From NCBI RefSeq assembly GCF_033705735.1, contig NZ_CP131130.1, positions 2,173,001 to 2,237,000 of the forward strand: DNA of 64,000 nt, read 5' to 3'. A program made the translations under genes and the position numbers. Of this stretch, positions 52,139 through 62,343 are shown one piece after another. Position 1 is the first letter of the stretch, and every line of letters starts with the position of its first letter. The notes beneath the pieces are model-generated. The model worked only from the letters and a program-made list of their open reading frames with translations. It did not search any database and was not told the origin of the DNA. This DNA is from Shinella zoogloeoides. Lineage in GTDB: Bacteria; Pseudomonadota; Alphaproteobacteria; Rhizobiales; Rhizobiaceae.

Positions 52139-52933
52139 ATGCCGATTTCCGACCGCATCGGACCTCATCTTCCGGCGCTTCGCCGTTACGCCCGCGCCCT
52201 TACGGGCACCCAGTCCTCCGGCGATGCCTATGTGGCCGCCACTCTGGAAACCATCCTCATCGATCCCTCGACCATGCCGGAAGGCGGAGACGACAAGGCA
52301 AGGCTCTTCGGGCTCCTCAGCCGCATCATCGCATCGCTGCCGGTTTCCATGAGCCGGGCCGCCGGCGCCATCGCACCGGGCAAGGAGGCGCCCTTCGATC
52401 TTTCCGGCGTGCCGCCGCTCGGCCGGCAGGCCCTGCTGCTCGCGACCGTCGAGGGCTTCTCGGTCGAAAAGACCGCCGATATCCTCGAGGCGGACGCCTC
52501 GGACATCCGCGACCTGCTCGACGCCGCCTTCGCGGAAATCGCCGCACAGGCGGAAACGGGCATCATGATCATCGAGGACGAGCCGCTGATCGCGCTCGAC
52601 CTTGCCCATATGGTCGCCGGCATGGGCCATCGCGTCACCGGCATCGCCCGCACGCAGGCCGAGGCCGAGACGCTGTGGAGCGACAGCCGCCCCGGCCTCG
52701 TGCTCGCCGACGTGAAGCTTGCCGACGGTTCCTCCGGCATCGACGCCGTCAACACCATCCTCTCGCGCACGGATATCCCGGTGATCTTCATCACCGCCTA
52801 CCCGGAGAAGCTCCTGACCGGCGAGCGGCCCGAACCGGCCTTCCTCGTCTCAAAGCCCTTCAATCCCGAACAGGTGAAGGTGCTGATCAACCAGGCTCTC
52901 CTCTTTACGCCGCAGACCCGCGCAGCGGCCTGA
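52139..52933 (+). CDS. phyR: Stress response regulator PhyR (anti-anti-sigma)
   Basis: 264 aa. N-terminal sigma-like domain (residues 1-135: SDRIGPHLPALRRYARALTG; LLATVEGFSVEKTADILEAD) and a C-terminal receiver (MIIEDEPLIALDLAHMVAGM; the phospho-acceptor Asp in GLVLADVKLADGSSGID; FITAYPEK; FLVSKPF). When phosphorylated it sequesters NepR and frees EcfG. Preceded by an EcfG promoter, followed by a strong terminator. Confidence 0.94.
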   Translation: MPISDRIGPHLPALRRYARALTGTQSSGDAYVAATLETILIDPSTMPEGGDDKARLFGLLSRIIASLPVSMSRAAGAIAPGKEAPFDLSGVPPLGRQALLLATVEGFSVEKTADILEADASDIRDLLDAAFAEIAAQAETGIMIIEDEPLIALDLAHMVAGMGHRVTGIARTQAEAETLWSDSRPGLVLADVKLADGSSGIDAVNTILSRTDIPVIFITAYPEKLLTGERPEPAFLVSKPFNPEQVKVLINQALLFTPQTRAAA

Positions 52934-52968
52934 TCTCGCTCCCGGATAGCCGCAGCGGCGGCGCGGCT

Positions 52969-53007
52969 GGCGGCGGTGGGACGGCACGCCCACCGCCGCC
53001 TTTTTTT
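52969..53007 (+). terminator. Terminator of phyR
   Basis: Twelve-base-pair stem GGCGGCGGTGGG / CCCACCGCCGCC with an 8-nt loop and seven T. It lies 36 bp beyond the phyR stop. The 220 bp after it (to 53230) hold a second hairpin (CAGCCAGCGCC / GGCACTGGCTG, near 53052-53078) and no gene that I can support. Confidence 0.9.
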
Positions 53008-53230
53008 GCCATGACGACCGTACAGACATGGGCAGGCCCCAAAGAGAAAACAGCCAGCGCCGGGGAGGCACTGGCTGCTTGAGTATCCACGGACCGGAGG
53101 GGGACACGGTGTCGTGGTCGTTCACCGGTCGAGGGCCTCGCATTTGGGGGATATGCGCAGACCGGTGACGACCTAGAAACACGCGACGCACGATTTGGTT
53201 CCGCCCGGTTGCAAATTTTTCGAGATTTTT

Positions 53231-54811
53231 TCAGTCGATCGCGTCGAGCTCGGCGCGATGGCGATAGAGCGCCAGGAAGCGCCGGAAATCCCGGTCGTAG
53301 CGGGCCTTTCGGGTCGTATCCGGCAGGTATTCCCGCCCGCCCGGATACATGCCGGAGCCCGCCGCCGGCAGGTCCGGATAGAGGCCGCCGGCAACCGCCG
53401 CGGCCATCGCCGTGCCGAGCAGCACCGCATCCTGCGTCTGCGGCACGACGAGGCGGCAGCCGGTCACGTCTCGGTAGAGTTCCATCAGCAACGGATTGCG
53501 CACATGGCCGCCCGCGACATGGAGCGTATCGAGCGGATAGCCGCCGTCGGCGAGCTTTTCGAGGATATGGCGGATGCCGAGCGCGATGGCGACCGAGGTC
53601 CGCCAGTAGAGCCGGCAGAGCCCGTCGAAGGAGGCATCGAGCGCCAGCCCGCTGATCACGCCAAGGGCATGGGGATCGGCGAGCGGCGAACGGTTGCCGT
53701 GAAAATCGGGCAGGACATGCAGCCGCTCTGCGAAGGCCTCGCCCTCTTCGGCCCGCAGTTCTCCGATCCGCTCGACGATCCGGGCATGCGTTGCCGCCGT
53801 GGGCTCGCCGCCGGCGCTGTGCGTGCCGACGATGTGATCGAGTAGCGCGCCCGCCGCCGACTGGCCGCCCTCCAGCAGCCAGAGGCCCGGCAGGACCGCC
53901 TCGTAATAGGGTCCCCACATGCCGTAGCCGAATTTCTTGTCCCGCGCGAAGGCGACGATGCAGCTCGACGTCCCGCCGATCAGCGCAAGCTGCCGCTCCA
54001 GCTTTTCCGGCGCGCCGGCGAACGGGCCAAGCACGCCGAAGGCGCCGGCATAGGCATCGATGAGGCCGCTCGCGACCACGCAGTCCGTGTCCAGCCCGAG
54101 GTCTTCCGCCGCCCCGGCGGCAAGCCGCCCGACCGCCTCCCCGACGGGCAGGGTCGTTTGCGGCAGCGACCCGCGCTCGCGCACGTCCTCAAGCCCGATC
54201 GCGGCGAGGAAATCCTCGCTCCAGGGCCTTTCCGCATGGGAAAGGTAGTTCCATTTGGCCGTCATCGTGCAGCGCGAGCGGGCATTCGAGCCCGTCGCCC
54301 GCCAGGTGACGAAATCGGCGAGATCGAAGAAATAGGCGGCCCTCGCCCATTGCCCGGGCCGGTGGCGCTTCAGCCACATGAGCTTCGGCATTTCCATTTC
54401 CGGCGACATCACGCGCCCGGAATGGTCAAGCACCGGATGCGCCGTCGCCGTGCAGGCATCGGCCTCCTCCAGCGCCCGGTGGTCGAGCCAGACGATCGTA
54501 TCCCAGCGCGCGTCATCGCCGGAAACGGCGAGCGGCTTTCCCGCCCCGTCGCGGACGACCAGCGAGCAGGTCGCATCCACGCCAAGCGCGGCGACCCGCG
54601 ACGGGCGCGCATCCGCCGCCGCGCAGGCACGCCGGACCGCGCCGCAGACGGCGCGCCAGATATCCTCGGAATCGTGTTCGGCATGGTCGGCCGCCGGGCG
54701 GCGCATGGCGATCGGATGCTCGGAACGCCCGAGCAGCGCACCGCTCCGGTCGAACACACCGGCGCGGGCACTGCCCGTGCCGATGTCCACCGCAACGATC
54801 AGATCGCGCAT
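53231..54811 (-). CDS. FGGY-family carbohydrate kinase of the polyol operon
   Basis: 526 aa, actin-like ATPase fold. FGGY-N: LIVAVDIGTGSARAGVFD. FGGY-C: LALIGGTSSCIVAFARDKKF and LHVAGGHVRNPLLMELYRDV. The length and the DATCSLVVRDGAGKPLAV stretch fit the ribulokinase-like (YpCarbK/FGGY pentulose kinase) branch rather than glycerol kinase. It presumably phosphorylates the ketose produced by the polyol dehydrogenases. Its ATG overlaps the HAD gene stop as TGATG, so it is translationally coupled. Substrate inferred. Confidence 0.83.
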   Translation of the reverse strand: MRDLIVAVDIGTGSARAGVFDRSGALLGRSEHPIAMRRPAADHAEHDSEDIWRAVCGAVRRACAAADARPSRVAALGVDATCSLVVRDGAGKPLAVSGDDARWDTIVWLDHRALEEADACTATAHPVLDHSGRVMSPEMEMPKLMWLKRHRPGQWARAAYFFDLADFVTWRATGSNARSRCTMTAKWNYLSHAERPWSEDFLAAIGLEDVRERGSLPQTTLPVGEAVGRLAAGAAEDLGLDTDCVVASGLIDAYAGAFGVLGPFAGAPEKLERQLALIGGTSSCIVAFARDKKFGYGMWGPYYEAVLPGLWLLEGGQSAAGALLDHIVGTHSAGGEPTAATHARIVERIGELRAEEGEAFAERLHVLPDFHGNRSPLADPHALGVISGLALDASFDGLCRLYWRTSVAIALGIRHILEKLADGGYPLDTLHVAGGHVRNPLLMELYRDVTGCRLVVPQTQDAVLLGTAMAAAVAGGLYPDLPAAGSGMYPGGREYLPDTTRKARYDRDFRRFLALYRHRAELDAID

Positions 54812-55503
54812 CAATGCTCTTTCCCGACGTCCTCTTCCTTGCGGACAAACTGTAACAATTCCCGCATGTCGTCAAACAGCGCGTCGGGGCGAAGGTCGAG
54901 CAGGGCGTCGCGATGGCGGAGCGTGCGCGCATGGGAGCCGCCGGTGAACGCGACGACCCGCATGCCGGCGGCCTTGGCGGCCATGATGCCGGCGGGGCTG
55001 TCCTCCACCACCACGCAGCGCGCGGGGTCCACCCCCATCTCGGCGCTGGCATGCAGGAAGAGATCCGGAGCCGGCTTGCCGTGAACGACCATGCTGGCGC
55101 TGAAGATGTTCGGCTCGAAGCGGCCGATGAGGCCGGTCACGGAAAGCGACAGGCGGATGCGCTCGGGCTGGCTGGACGAGGCCACGCAATGGGCGACGCC
55201 GAGCGCATCGACGGTCTCGGCGACGCCGGGTATCGGCTGGAGCTCCGAACGGAAGCGCTCGTAGAGCACCTTGCGCATGGCCTCCAGGAAGGCCGCGTCT
55301 ATCGCAAGGCCGTATTCGTCGTGCAGGATCTCCGACATGCTCTTGAGGCTGCGACCGAGAAAACGCTCGTGCGCCTCCGCCTCGCTCATCGCGACGCCCG
55401 CGGCGGCAAGCGCTTCGACAAGAACGGTGATCGAGATGGGTTCGCTGTCGACGAGCACCCCGTCGCAATCGAAGATGACCAGTTCTGTCGCTTTGGCGGC
55501 CAT
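54811..55503 (-). CDS. HAD-superfamily sugar-phosphate phosphatase or phosphatase-like
   Basis: 230 aa, HAD subfamily IA. Motif I LVIFDCDGVLVDSEP, motif II VASSSQPERI, Lys in VVHGKPAPDLFLHASAEMG, motif IV CVVVEDSPAGIMAAKAAGM. Related to phosphatases and beta-phosphoglucomutases acting on sugar phosphates. Cotranscribed between mtlK and the kinase; overlap with the kinase start suggests fixed stoichiometry. Substrate not known. Confidence 0.85.
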   Translation of the reverse strand: MAAKATELVIFDCDGVLVDSEPISITVLVEALAAAGVAMSEAEAHERFLGRSLKSMSEILHDEYGLAIDAAFLEAMRKVLYERFRSELQPIPGVAETVDALGVAHCVASSSQPERIRLSLSVTGLIGRFEPNIFSASMVVHGKPAPDLFLHASAEMGVDPARCVVVEDSPAGIMAAKAAGMRVVAFTGGSHARTLRHRDALLDLRPDALFDDMRELLQFVRKEEDVGKEH

Positions 55504-55579
55504 GGCGTTCCGTTCCGTTTTCAGGCCCCCGTTGGTACTGTCTGCCCCGCGCGATGAAAAGCCCCGATTGCCGATCTCC

Positions 55580-57064
55580 TCAATTTGCCAGGCGACCTTC
55601 CAGATAGCGCTGCAGCGTCGCGCGCGTTCCCTTTTGCTGGAGGGAGCGGAGCGCATCGGCAAAGCGCTGGCGGAAGAGCTCCGACGTACCGACGGCACCG
55701 AAGATGTCCTTCATGTCGAGGAAGGCGAGCGGCTCGTCCCTGGCGGCCGTTGCGGCGGCACGGATGCGGTCGATATTGGGATCGTTGAAGGCGATATCCT
55801 TGCCGCTGTCGGTCGTGCCGGCGAGATAATGGCACCAGAGCGCCGAGACCAGCGAGAGGCCGACGACATCCTCGCCGCGCGACAGCCGGTCGGCGGTGGA
55901 CGGTAGGATGAATTTCGGCTGGCGGTTGGACCCGTCCTGCGCAAGGCGCGGGATGGTGTCGGCGATCTTCGGGTTGGAGAAGCGCCGCTCGATGAGCGCA
56001 TAATAGTCGTTGAGGTCGGTATCCGGCACGGGCGGGATGACGGGGATGATCTCGTCCCGCTCCAGCTTGGCGAGAAAGGCGCGGATATCCGCATCCTCCA
56101 TCGCCTCGTGCACGAAATGGATGTCGAGCAGCGCCGCCGGATAGGCGATGGCCGCATGGCCGCCGTTGAGGATGCGGATCTTCATGTGCTCGTAGGGCGC
56201 GACATCCGGCACGAACTGCACGCCGGCCTTTTCCAGCGCCGGGCGGCCTTGCGGGAAATGATCCTCCAGCACCCATTGCTTGAATTCCTCGCAGAAGACC
56301 GGCCAGGCATCGTCGATACCGTAGTCGTCGGCGGCGATGCCGATCTCGCGCGGTCCGGTGGCGGGCGTGATGCGGTCGACCATGCCGTTCGGGAAGGCGA
56401 CATTGGCGTCGATCCAGTCGGCGAGCGCCGGATCGGAAAGGCGGGCGAGGCCGGAGACGGCGGCGTGCGTGACCTCGCCATTGCCGGGAATGTTGTCGCA
56501 GGACATGACCGTATAGGGCGGGATGCCCTTCTCCCGGCGCGCCTTGAGCCCTGCGAGGATGAGGCCGAAGACGGTCTTCGGATCGCCGGGATTGGCGGCG
56601 TCGGCGGCAATCGCCGGATGCGTCGGATCGAAGACGCCGGAGGCCGGATCGATGAAATAGCCGCCCTCGGTGATGGTCAGCGAGACGATGCGGATCGCCG
56701 GGTCCGAGAGCTGAGCGATAGTCGCCGTGGCATTGCCGGGGGCGAGGTAGCCGATCATCGCGCCGGTGACGCGAGCGCCGGAGCGGTTGTTGTCCTGCTC
56801 GACCACGGTCGTCAGGAAATCCTGGCCCGCGAGCTTGTCGCGCATTGCCGCATCGGAGGGCAGCACGCCAGCGCCGATGATCGCCCAGTCATGGTCGAGG
56901 CCGAGATTGAAGAGGTCGTCGAGATAGACCGCCTGATGCGCCCGGTGGAAATTGCCGACGCCGAAATGGACGATGCCGGCCGCAAGGCTGCCGCGCTCAT
57001 AGGCGGGCACGCTTGCCGTCCTGGCGATTTCCCTGAGATTGGCGAGCGACAGTTTCGTGGTCAT
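55580..57064 (-). CDS. mtlK: Mannitol 2-dehydrogenase (polyol-specific long-chain dehydrogenase)
   Basis: 494 aa. N-terminal Rossmann region AAGIVHFGVGNFHRAHQAVY, then the catalytic-domain motif MKIRILNGGHAAIAYPAALL with the conserved Lys and Asn-Gly-Gly-His. It oxidises D-mannitol (and D-arabitol) to the ketose with NAD. GGAAGGAATGG precedes the ATG at 57064. It lies 60 bp after smoS in the same direction. Confidence 0.92.
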   Translation of the reverse strand: MTTKLSLANLREIARTASVPAYERGSLAAGIVHFGVGNFHRAHQAVYLDDLFNLGLDHDWAIIGAGVLPSDAAMRDKLAGQDFLTTVVEQDNNRSGARVTGAMIGYLAPGNATATIAQLSDPAIRIVSLTITEGGYFIDPASGVFDPTHPAIAADAANPGDPKTVFGLILAGLKARREKGIPPYTVMSCDNIPGNGEVTHAAVSGLARLSDPALADWIDANVAFPNGMVDRITPATGPREIGIAADDYGIDDAWPVFCEEFKQWVLEDHFPQGRPALEKAGVQFVPDVAPYEHMKIRILNGGHAAIAYPAALLDIHFVHEAMEDADIRAFLAKLERDEIIPVIPPVPDTDLNDYYALIERRFSNPKIADTIPRLAQDGSNRQPKFILPSTADRLSRGEDVVGLSLVSALWCHYLAGTTDSGKDIAFNDPNIDRIRAAATAARDEPLAFLDMKDIFGAVGTSELFRQRFADALRSLQQKGTRATLQRYLEGRLAN

Positions 57065-57124
57065 GGTCCATTCCTTCCGGTCTGTCCGGTCATCTCTCTT
57101 GCCGGGTCCGCGTTCGGCGCGGGC

Positions 57125-57894
57125 TCAGCTCATCCAGTTGCCGCCATCGACATTGTAGGTCTGGGCGACGACGTAGTTGCTCTCCTGCGAGGCCAGGAAG
57201 ATCGCCATGCCGGTGAGGTCGTCCGCCGTTCCCATGCGGCCGAAGGGCACTTCGGCGCCGACGAGGCGCTTCTTCTCGCCGAGCGGCCGGTTCTCGTATT
57301 TCGCGAAGAGCGCGTCGACGCCGTCCCAGTGCTCGCCGTCGACCACGCCGGGGGCAATGGCATTGACGTTGATGCCGTGCCTGATGAGGTTCAGCCCGGC
57401 CGACTGGGTCAGGCTGATGACGGCCGCCTTGGTGGCGCAGTAGATGGCGACGAGCGCCTCGCCGCGCCGGCCGGCCTGGCTCGCCATGTTGACGATCTTG
57501 CCGCCGCGGCCCTGCGCAATCATCTGTTTCGCCGCAGCTTGCATTGTGAAAAGCGTGCCGGCGACATTGATCGAGAACAGCCTGTCGTAGCTCTCCCGCG
57601 TGATCTCGACGATCGGCGCGAGATCGAAGAGGGCGGCGTTGTTGACGAGGATGTCGAGCCTGCCGGCCTCCTTCACGCAAGCCCCGATGGCCGCGTCGAT
57701 GGACTCCTGCCGCGTCACGTCCATCTGGATCGCATAGGCCGCGGGGCCGATCTCCTTCGCGGTCGCCTCGGCCCGCTCGATATTGATGTCGGCGATGGCG
57801 ACGCGCGCGCCCTCCCGGACATAGGCCTCCGCGAAGGCGCGGCCGATACCCCGCGCCGATCCGGTGATCAGCGCGCTCTTGCCTTCCAGTCTGT

Positions 57895-57898
<4 letters not shown>
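57125..57898 (-). CDS. smoS: Sorbitol dehydrogenase SmoS (SDR)
   Basis: 257-aa classical SDR. Cofactor site [25 protein letters not shown] and LVNNAALFD, catalytic Ser in [15 protein letters not shown], and the YCATKAAV Tyr-x3-Lys. It oxidises sorbitol to fructose (also galactitol or iditol in relatives). The ATG overlaps the smoK stop by 4 bp (ATGA). Confidence 0.92.
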
Positions 57899-58896
<998 letters not shown>

Positions 58897-58909
58897 GAGT
58901 TCCCTCCCC

Positions 58910-59734
58910 TTACTTCACGGCGCCGAAGGTCAGGCCGCGGACAAGCTGTTTCTGGCTGAACCATCCCATGATGAGGATGGGGGCGATGGCGAGCGTGGAT
59001 GCCGCCGAGAGTTTCGCCCAGAACAACCCTTGCGGACTTGAGAACGAGGCGATGAAGGCCGTGAGCGGCGCGGCGTTGGTCGTCGTCAGGCGGATCGTCC
59101 AGAAGGATTCGTTCCAGGCGAGGATGATGTTGAGCAGCAGCGTCGAGGCGATGCCCGGCACCGCCATCGGCGTCAGCACATGCACGATCTCGCCCCAGAG
59201 CGTCGCCCCGTCCATGCGTGCCGCTTCCAGGATTTCGCCGGGGATCTCGCGGAAGTAGGTGTAGAGCATCCACACGACGATCGGCAGGTTGATCAGCGTC
59301 AGCATGACGGTGAGGCCGAAGCGCGTGTCGAGAAGGCCCGTGTCGCGGAAGATCAGGTAGATCGGCACCAGGACGGCGACGGCCGGCATCATCTTGGTCG
59401 AGAGCATCCACATCAGGATGTCCTTGGTCCGGCGCGTCGGCGCGAAGGCCATCGACCAGGCGGCGGGGATGGCGACGATAAGCGCCAGCAGCGTGGACCC
59501 GACGGAGATGACCACCGAGTTCATGAAGGGCTTGAGATAGTCGCGCTGGGTCTGCACCATCACGTAGCTTTCCAGCGTGAAGGACGGGATGAGGCTGAAG
59601 CCCTTGATCGCCTCCGGCTCCGTCTTCAGCGAGGTGATGACGGTATAGAGGATCGGGAAGAAGATGATCAGCGCGACGATCCAGGCGGCGATCGTGGCCA
59701 CAACCTTGTGGCGGGTCGAAACGGCTCTTGCCAT
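58910..59734 (-). CDS. smoG: Polyol ABC transporter permease 2
   Basis: 274 aa, MalG-type permease with six helices. The ATPase-docking EAA loop is visible in [20 protein letters not shown]. It pairs with SmoF, whose gene ends 11 bp upstream. Confidence 0.92.
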   Translation of the reverse strand: MARAVSTRHKVVATIAAWIVALIIFFPILYTVITSLKTEPEAIKGFSLIPSFTLESYVMVQTQRDYLKPFMNSVVISVGSTLLALIVAIPAAWSMAFAPTRRTKDILMWMLSTKMMPAVAVLVPIYLIFRDTGLLDTRFGLTVMLTLINLPIVVWMLYTYFREIPGEILEAARMDGATLWGEIVHVLTPMAVPGIASTLLLNIILAWNESFWTIRLTTTNAAPLTAFIASFSSPQGLFWAKLSAASTLAIAPILIMGWFSQKQLVRGLTFGAVK

Positions 59735-59745
59735 GGCTTCTCTCC

Positions 59746-60618
59746 CTACTTGTCCAGGTTCTTGCCGACGGCGCGCATCAGGAAGATGGCGACGATATTG
59801 GCGAGGATGACGGCGATGATGCCGCCGGCGGAGGCGCCGCCCACGTCGTAGCCGAGAAGCGCGGTGCGGTAGATCAGGAAGGCGAGGTTCGTCGAGGCAT
59901 AGCCCGGCCCGCCATTGGTGGTGACGAGGATTTCCGCATAGACGCCGAGCAGGAAGATCGTCTGGATGAGGATGACGACCGTGATGGCACGCGCGAGATG
60001 CGGCAGCGTCAGGTAGATGAAGCGCGACACGAAGCCGGCACCGTCCATCTCGGCCGCTTCCTTCTGCTCGCCGTCGAGCGATTGCAGGGCGGTCAGCAGG
60101 ATGAGCGTCGCAAACGGCAGCCATTGCCAGGCGACGATGATGATGATGGAGAGCAGCGGGAACTGGGCGAACCAGTCGATGGGCTGGAAGCCGAAGGCGC
60201 GGTTGATATCCGCAAGCACCCCGTAGCCCGGATGCATGATCATGTTCTTCCAGACGAGCGCCGCCACCGGCGGCATGACGAAGAAGGGCGAGATGATCAT
60301 GATGCGCACGATCCCCTGCCCCCAGACGGGCTGGTCGAGCAGTAGCGCGATGGCGATCCCGCCGACGACGGTGATGAGCAGCACCCCGCCGACGATCATC
60401 AGCGTATTCCAGATCGACTGGAAGAAGGCCGGATCGGTATAGAAGAACTGGTAGTTGAAGAGCCCCGTCCAGCTGACATTCGCCGGGTTCAGCAGGTTGT
60501 AGTTCTGGAACGAGAACCACAGCGTCATCGCCAGCGGCACGATCATCCAGATCAGAAGCAAGCCCACAGAGGGCGCCAACATCAGCCGCGCAAGCCCGCG
60601 CGTATTCTCCGTCGCCAT
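59746..60618 (-). CDS. smoF: Polyol ABC transporter permease 1
   Basis: 290 aa, MalF-type permease, six helices. EAA loop in DGEQKEAAEMDGAGFVSRFI. It starts MATENTRGLARLMLAPSVG with GGGAGGAAAT upstream. A repeat-bearing gap of 257 bp separates it from smoE, so expression of membrane components is probably lower than that of the binding protein. Confidence 0.92.
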   Translation of the reverse strand: MATENTRGLARLMLAPSVGLLLIWMIVPLAMTLWFSFQNYNLLNPANVSWTGLFNYQFFYTDPAFFQSIWNTLMIVGGVLLITVVGGIAIALLLDQPVWGQGIVRIMIISPFFVMPPVAALVWKNMIMHPGYGVLADINRAFGFQPIDWFAQFPLLSIIIIVAWQWLPFATLILLTALQSLDGEQKEAAEMDGAGFVSRFIYLTLPHLARAITVVILIQTIFLLGVYAEILVTTNGGPGYASTNLAFLIYRTALLGYDVGGASAGGIIAVILANIVAIFLMRAVGKNLDK

Positions 60619-60685
60619 GATTTCCTCCCGAGGGCCGGTGCGGCCGGCCGATGCTGTCAGATCATATATGCCACGGCAGGGCCGC

Positions 60686-60800
60686 CCCTCATCCCCCTGC
60701 CGGGACCTTCTCCCCGCAAGCGGGGAGAAGGAGGAAAACGGTGAGCCCACCCCTCCTCGCCCCGTTTACGGGGAGAGGATGCCGGCAGGCAGGTGAGGGG
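60686..60800. repeat. Palindromic intergenic repeat between smoE and smoF
   Basis: A perfect 12-bp stem CCTTCTCCCCGC / GCGGGGAGAAGG with an AA loop (60706-60731), flanked by outer inverted arms (CCCCTCATCCCCCTGCCGG at the left, CCGGCAGGCAGGTGAGGGG at the right). The CCTTCTCCCCGC-x-GCGGGGAGAAGG core is a familiar dispersed repeat in Rhizobiaceae. In RNA it would form a strong cruciform-like structure inside the smo operon. Confidence 0.75.
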
Positions 60801-60875
60801 CAAATACCGGATGCAGTCCCCGCGTCCTCGGCTGCCCGGAACGCATTCCGGGCAGCCCGTCCTTGGGGAGGAGGT

Positions 60876-62186
60876 TTACTTGATGTAGCCGGCGCGGGTC
60901 ATTTCGCGCACGGCCGTCGTCTGGGCCTGTGCCAGCGCGTCGTCCACGGAGGACTGGCCTGCGAGCACGGCCGAGAAGAGCTGGCCGACCGTCGTGCCGA
61001 GACCCTGGAATTCCGGGATCGCGACGAACTGGCCACCCGTATAGGGCACCGGCTTGACCGAGGGCTTGGTGATGTCCGCCGCATCCATCGCCGCAAGGGT
61101 CGGAGCCGCGAAGGGCGCTGCCTTCTCGTATTCGGCGTTCTTGTAGAGCGAGGTGCGCGTGCCCGGAGGAACGTTCGCCCAGCCTTCCTTGCTGGCGACG
61201 AGCTCGGTGTAGCCCTTGCCGGTCGCCCAGGCGATGAACTTCTGCGCGGCTTCCGCCTTGGTCGAGCTTGCCGGAATGGCGAGGTTCCACGACCACAGCC
61301 AATGGCCATGGTTGCCGTTACCCGTATCCGGGAAGATCGCGTAGCCGACCTTGTCGGCGACCGTCGAATCCTTCGGGTTGGAAACGAAGGAAGCGGCGAC
61401 CGTCGCGTCGATCCACATGCCGCACTTGCCCTGCTGGAAGAGCGTCAGGTTCTCGTTGAAGCCGTTGGACGAGGCGCCCTGCGGGCCGGCATCCTTCATC
61501 AGGTCGACATAGAACTGGAGGGAGGCCTTCCACTCCGGCTGGTCGAACTGCGGCTGCCACTTCTCGTCGAACCAGCGGCCGCCGAAGGAGTTGTTGAGCG
61601 CGGAGAGGAACGCCATGTTCTCGCCCCAGCCGGCCTTGCCGCGAAGGCAGATGCCGTTGATGTCGGCGCTGCGGTCGGTGATCTTGCGGGCGGCATCGCC
61701 GATGAATTCCCAGGTCGGGGAATCGGGCATCTTGAGGCCGGCCTTCTCGAACAGGTCCTTGCGGTACATGATCATGGCGGATTCGCCGTAGAACGGCGCG
61801 GCATAGAGCTTGCCGTCGACGGAAAGGCCGCCGCGGATCGCCGGCAGGAGGTCGTCGACGTCGTAGTTATCGCCGAGGCCGTCGAGCGCGACCAGCCAGC
61901 CCTGCTTCGCCCAGATCGGAACTTCGTAGTTGCCGATCGTGACGATGTCGTACTGGCCGCCCTTCGTCGCGATGTCGGTCGTGACGCGCTCGCGCAGCAC
62001 GTTTTCCTCGAGCGTCACCCACTCGAGCTGAATGTCCGGATTCTTGGTGGTGAAGTCTTCCGTCAGCCCCTGCATGCGGATCATGTCGCCGTTGTTGACG
62101 GTAGCGATCGTGAGGGTTTCGGCATTGGCGAAACCGGCAAGAAGAGCAGCCGAGCAGGTGCCCAGCAGAAGGGTTCTCAAATTCAT
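60876..62186 (-). CDS. smoE: Polyol-binding periplasmic protein
   Basis: 436 aa, cluster-1 solute-binding protein (MalE type). Signal peptide MNLRTLLLGTCSAALLAGFANA. Landmarks are TKGGQYDIVTIGNYEVPIWA, YRKDLFEKAGLKMPDSPTWE and AFLSALNNSFGGRWFDEKW. It captures sorbitol/mannitol. Two adjacent ATGs; the one at 62186 has better spacing from GGGAGG than 62189. First structural gene after smoC. Confidence 0.92.
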   Translation of the reverse strand: MNLRTLLLGTCSAALLAGFANAETLTIATVNNGDMIRMQGLTEDFTTKNPDIQLEWVTLEENVLRERVTTDIATKGGQYDIVTIGNYEVPIWAKQGWLVALDGLGDNYDVDDLLPAIRGGLSVDGKLYAAPFYGESAMIMYRKDLFEKAGLKMPDSPTWEFIGDAARKITDRSADINGICLRGKAGWGENMAFLSALNNSFGGRWFDEKWQPQFDQPEWKASLQFYVDLMKDAGPQGASSNGFNENLTLFQQGKCGMWIDATVAASFVSNPKDSTVADKVGYAIFPDTGNGNHGHWLWSWNLAIPASSTKAEAAQKFIAWATGKGYTELVASKEGWANVPPGTRTSLYKNAEYEKAAPFAAPTLAAMDAADITKPSVKPVPYTGGQFVAIPEFQGLGTTVGQLFSAVLAGQSSVDDALAQAQTTAVREMTRAGYIK

Positions 62187-62207
62187 CATCTTCCTCCCAG
62201 AAGGGTT

Positions 62208-62228
62208 ATGAGCATTTGCTTCGCTCAT
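62208..62228. promoter_or_regulatory. Candidate SmoC operator upstream of smoE
   Basis: ATGAGC-ATTTGCTTC-GCTCAT, 6-bp arms with a 9-nt spacer, about 22 bp before smoE. A further half-site-like ACTCA lies at about 62238. SorC-type regulators bind such dyads near the operon promoter. The dyad is seen; binding is inferred. Confidence 0.4.
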
Positions 62229-62343
62229 GGGCAATTACTCACACAATGCCGCAGGAAGTCAACGACCATTCGTTGCTGCAATGCACAATGCACGCAGCCA
62301 TGCCTTGAATCTCATGGAAAATTTCTGCCGGGCGAAAACGCCG

